In this document: in pieces, positions 59,068-60,996 of the stretch | How the letters are laid out: each line of letters opens with the position of its first letter | How positions within the stretch are numbered: the stretch's first letter is position 1 | Assembly (NCBI GenBank): GCA_030426085.1 | Contig: JAUHYW010000065.1 | Location: 1-60,996 of the forward strand | Reading direction: 5' to 3' | DNA: 60,996 bases | Origin: a bacterium | Lineage (GTDB): Bacteria > Myxococcota_A > Bradymonadia > UBA7976 > UBA1532 | Position numbers and translations under genes: made by a program | The notes under the pieces: generated by a model | What the model saw: the letters and a program-made list of their open reading frames with translations, nothing else | Database searches by the model: none | Told to the model about the DNA's origin: nothing

Positions 59068-60033
59068 CTACTCCGAGTCGCTGCGCGGCGGCTGGACCGG
59101 CTGGAGCGGCCGGCGGCTGCTGCCCGGCTCGACGTCGGGCGCGGGGGCCTCGGGCGCGGCGGCCTCGACGTCGCCCTCGACGTCGCCGTCGACCTCGCCC
59201 TCGGCCGCCGCCGCGGCGGCTTCGGCCTCGGCCTCGGCCGCGCGGCGGGCCTCCTCCAGCGCGGCGCGGGCCTCTTCGTCGAGGTCGATGTCGTCGGTGT
59301 CGACGTCCTCCTCGCCCCCGGCGCTGCCCCGGCGGCGGGCGGAGAACAGGGCGGCGAGCTGGGCGTCGTGCTCGAAGAGCGGGGCGAGCAGCTCGGCCCG
59401 CAGCTCGGCGTCGGCGATCATCACCACCACCCAGCCCACCACCTGGAGCAGCCCCACCTGCATCGCCTCGTAGGCCATGGCCAGCTCGGCCGCGCTGACG
59501 GCGCCGTCGGGGGCGAGCGCGTCGCGGTACAGCGGCAGGTGGGCCTCGACCCGGGCGACGAGGCGCTCCAGACCCAGCAGCTCGATGGCCTCGCCGTGCT
59601 CGGCCCGCATGAGCGGCATCATGTTCTCGACGACGGCCAGCTCTTCGTCATAGGGGATCTGGGTGATGGGGGCGACGCCGTTGGCGAAGAAGGCGTCGAC
59701 GAGCGCCCGGGCCGCGTCGCCCGACGGGGTGTTGGGGAAGCGCTCGGCCTCCTTGCCGGCGATGTGGGACATCTCGGCGATGTCGTCGTCGATGACGCGG
59801 TCGACCTTCCTCGCCTCGCCCCCGCCGCGGCCCACGCGGCGGAGCTGGCGCCGGCGGCGCAGGTCGACGTAGCGCCGCACCCGATCGAGGCCGGTCTCGA
59901 CCCGCTCGATGAGCTCGTCGAGGGCCTCGCGGATGGCGAGCATGCGCATGGCGAGCAGCACGGTGAAGAGCCGGCCCGGCGGGAATCGGCGGAGGCCGAA
60001 GATGCGATCGAGGGTGGTGAGTTCGGACTGCAT
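59068..60033 (-). CDS. Hypothetical protein with acidic Ala/Glu-rich tail
   Basis: 321 aa. The folded part (about 1-235) is helical, with basic clusters near 60-75 (RRRRQLRRVGRG) and mildly hydrophobic helices, for example MQVGLLQVVGWVVVMIADAEL, that may be a membrane or interaction helix. The tail (about 240-321) is Asp/Glu/Ala/Pro-rich and probably disordered. I recognise no family. ATG 60033 is preceded by GGAGGG; an ATG at 60045 is less likely. An upstream A+T-rich region (60140-60200) probably contains its promoter. Confidence 0.78.
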   Translation of the reverse strand: MQSELTTLDRIFGLRRFPPGRLFTVLLAMRMLAIREALDELIERVETGLDRVRRYVDLRRRRQLRRVGRGGGEARKVDRVIDDDIAEMSHIAGKEAERFPNTPSGDAARALVDAFFANGVAPITQIPYDEELAVVENMMPLMRAEHGEAIELLGLERLVARVEAHLPLYRDALAPDGAVSAAELAMAYEAMQVGLLQVVGWVVVMIADAELRAELLAPLFEHDAQLAALFSARRRGSAGGEEDVDTDDIDLDEEARAALEEARRAAEAEAEAAAAAAEGEVDGDVEGDVEAAAPEAPAPDVEPGSSRRPLQPVQPPRSDSE

Positions 60034-60045
60034 GGGTCCCTCCAT

Positions 60046-60330
60046 AGAGTGATGGCCACAGACGCACCCCGACCTTCTTCGGGCGGCGCAGGCGACCGTT
60101 CGTTGACTGATGCCCCAGGGATGAAGCCCACCCAGATTAGCGCGGCCGCAGAAGATTGCAAGCAGATTTTGAAACGAAATCGTCAGTGTTCAGATTCTGG
60201 ACACATCCACAGCGCCGACCCACCGCGAGGGCCGGCGGCCGGCGGCGGATCGGGGCCGTCGGTCCGCGGTCGGTCACGCCGCGGATCGCGGGGTGACCCC
60301 GTCCACGCGAGGTCGACGTCGCCGCGAGAC
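60046..60330. promoter_or_regulatory. Upstream region of the hypothetical gene at 59068-60033
   Basis: 285 bp with no gene. The segment about 60140-60205 (GAAGATTGCAAGCAGATTTTGAAACGAAATCG) is markedly A+T-rich relative to the surroundings and is the likely promoter of the leftward gene ending at 59068. No defined -35/-10 pair is assigned. Confidence 0.4.
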
Positions 60331-60866
60331 GGGGGGTGACCTCGTGTTCGAGCGATCGACCTCGGCGCGGAGCGGGGGGTGACCCCCTTCGAAGGGCAGT
60401 GACCTCGGCGCAGAACGGAGGGGGCGCGGATTCCGGGCGAACGACCTCTGACGATCGGCGACCCCCCGCGGCGTCCACCGGGTTCGACCTCGGACGAGCG
60501 CGGGGGGTGACCACATCACGACGAGGTCGATCGCTCGAACACGAGGCCACCCACCACTGTGCAGCGAGGTCGATCGCTCGAGCACGAGGTCACCCACCAC
60601 TCTCCAGCGAGGTCGATCGCTCGAGCACGAGGTCTCCCACCACTTTGGGGCGAGGTCGATCGCCCGAGCACGAGGTCGCCCACCATCTTGCAGCGAGGTC
60701 GATCGCTCGAACACGAGGTCACCCCCCACTTTGCAGCGAGGTCGATCGCTCGAGCACGAGGTCACCCACCACTTTGCAGCGAGGTCGATCGCTCGAACAC
60801 GAGGTCACCCCCCACTTTGCAGCGAGGTCGATCGCTCGAACACGAGGTCACCCCCCGTTCTCCGCC
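60331..60866. repeat. 43-bp tandem repeat, eight copies, with an inverted copy to the left
   Basis: Copies start at 60523, 60566, 60609, 60652, 60695, 60738, 60781 and 60824, exactly 43 bp apart. The shared core is GAGGTCGATCGCTCGARCAC followed by GAGGTCACCC. An inverted copy lies at 60331-60364, and partial, degraded inverted pieces lie to about 60520, so the left side can pair with the right. There are no unique spacers, and 43 is not a multiple of 3, so it is neither CRISPR nor coding. Confidence 0.9.
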
Positions 60867-60921
60867 GAGGCCCACGCGATCCGTATCCGACGATTCGGGG
60901 TGGTCGATCCTTAGTCACTCC

Positions 60922-60981
60922 GGCGGCCAGAGAGGCCGCCGCTCGGCCGGGCACAACGGCTTGGAACCCGCCCGGCCGAGC
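60922..60981. other. Two adjacent perfect hairpins near the right edge
   Basis: GGCGGCC-AGAGA-GGCCGCC (60922-60940) is followed immediately by GCTCGGCCGGGC (60941-60952) pairing with GCCCGGCCGAGC (60970-60981) around a 17-nt loop. They could be a terminator for a gene beyond the edge or part of a structured RNA. The window ends 15 bp later. Confidence 0.6.
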
Positions 60982-60996
60982 GGACTTACAACCGGA

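Noticed and set aside
60523-60866. CRISPR array
   Set aside because: The copies abut with no unique spacers, and no cas gene is present.

Overview
The window looks like a chromosomal segment from a high-G+C (about three quarters G+C by eye) member of the Myxococcota or a close deltaproteobacterial relative. This is inferred from content only: eukaryote-like Ser/Thr kinases, many lipoproteins with Asp/Pro/Ala- or Gly-Glu-rich linkers, MopE-type C-N-G-x-D-D-D-C-D-G repeats, MYXO-CTERM-like C-termini and a fibrinogen-like GGGW protein. No rRNA, tRNA, CRISPR array, insertion sequence or phage integrase was found.

Layout. 1-1400 is an 87-bp minisatellite. 1.66-16.8 kb holds two large Ser/Thr kinases flanking two very large secreted proteins, one Cys-rich and one with tail-fibre-like repeats and two fibrinogen-like domains. 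16.8-19.7 kb is housekeeping: a PfkB kinase coupled to mtnP, then rlmN. 19.9-22.5 kb has small exported proteins and a PIN nuclease coupled to an unknown partner. 22.5-26.0 kb has a catalase with an ankyrin partner behind a double palindrome, and a degenerate serine hydrolase. 26.1-39.6 kb is mostly cell-surface genes (a giant MopE/DUF4114/FGE-like protein, a VIT-VWA protein, a Kelch-like and a jacalin-like lipoprotein) plus a SelA-like protein without the PLP lysine. 39.7-53.2 kb runs entirely rightwards: a conserved unknown protein, a HupE/UreJ-like permease, an 11-repeat Cys/His lipoprotein, then an overlapping operon of collagen-like lipoprotein, DUF4331 protein, TPR lipoprotein and small lipoprotein, followed by a GST, a PQQ-type sugar dehydrogenase and an alpha/beta hydrolase. 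53.2-61 kb contains a CHAT-protease/STAND-NTPase/TPR protein, two unknown genes and several arrays of short repeats.

How it fits together. Most genes encode exported proteins, often tightly packed with 1-4 nt stop/start overlaps, so the region reads as a surface and signalling island around a few core genes. The strongest candidate for an unusual system is the CHAT-STAND-TPR gene (54116-58168). Its TPR array is a near-identical 120-bp tandem repeat in which differences are limited to a few codons. An A8 run lies just before the array, and a one-base slip in either direction would stop translation before the repeats. Second is the giant ORF at 26152-31686, in which a MYXO-CTERM-like tail and a lipoprotein signal are fused in frame. 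Third is the HupE / Cys-His repeat / collagen / DUF4331 / TPR cluster.
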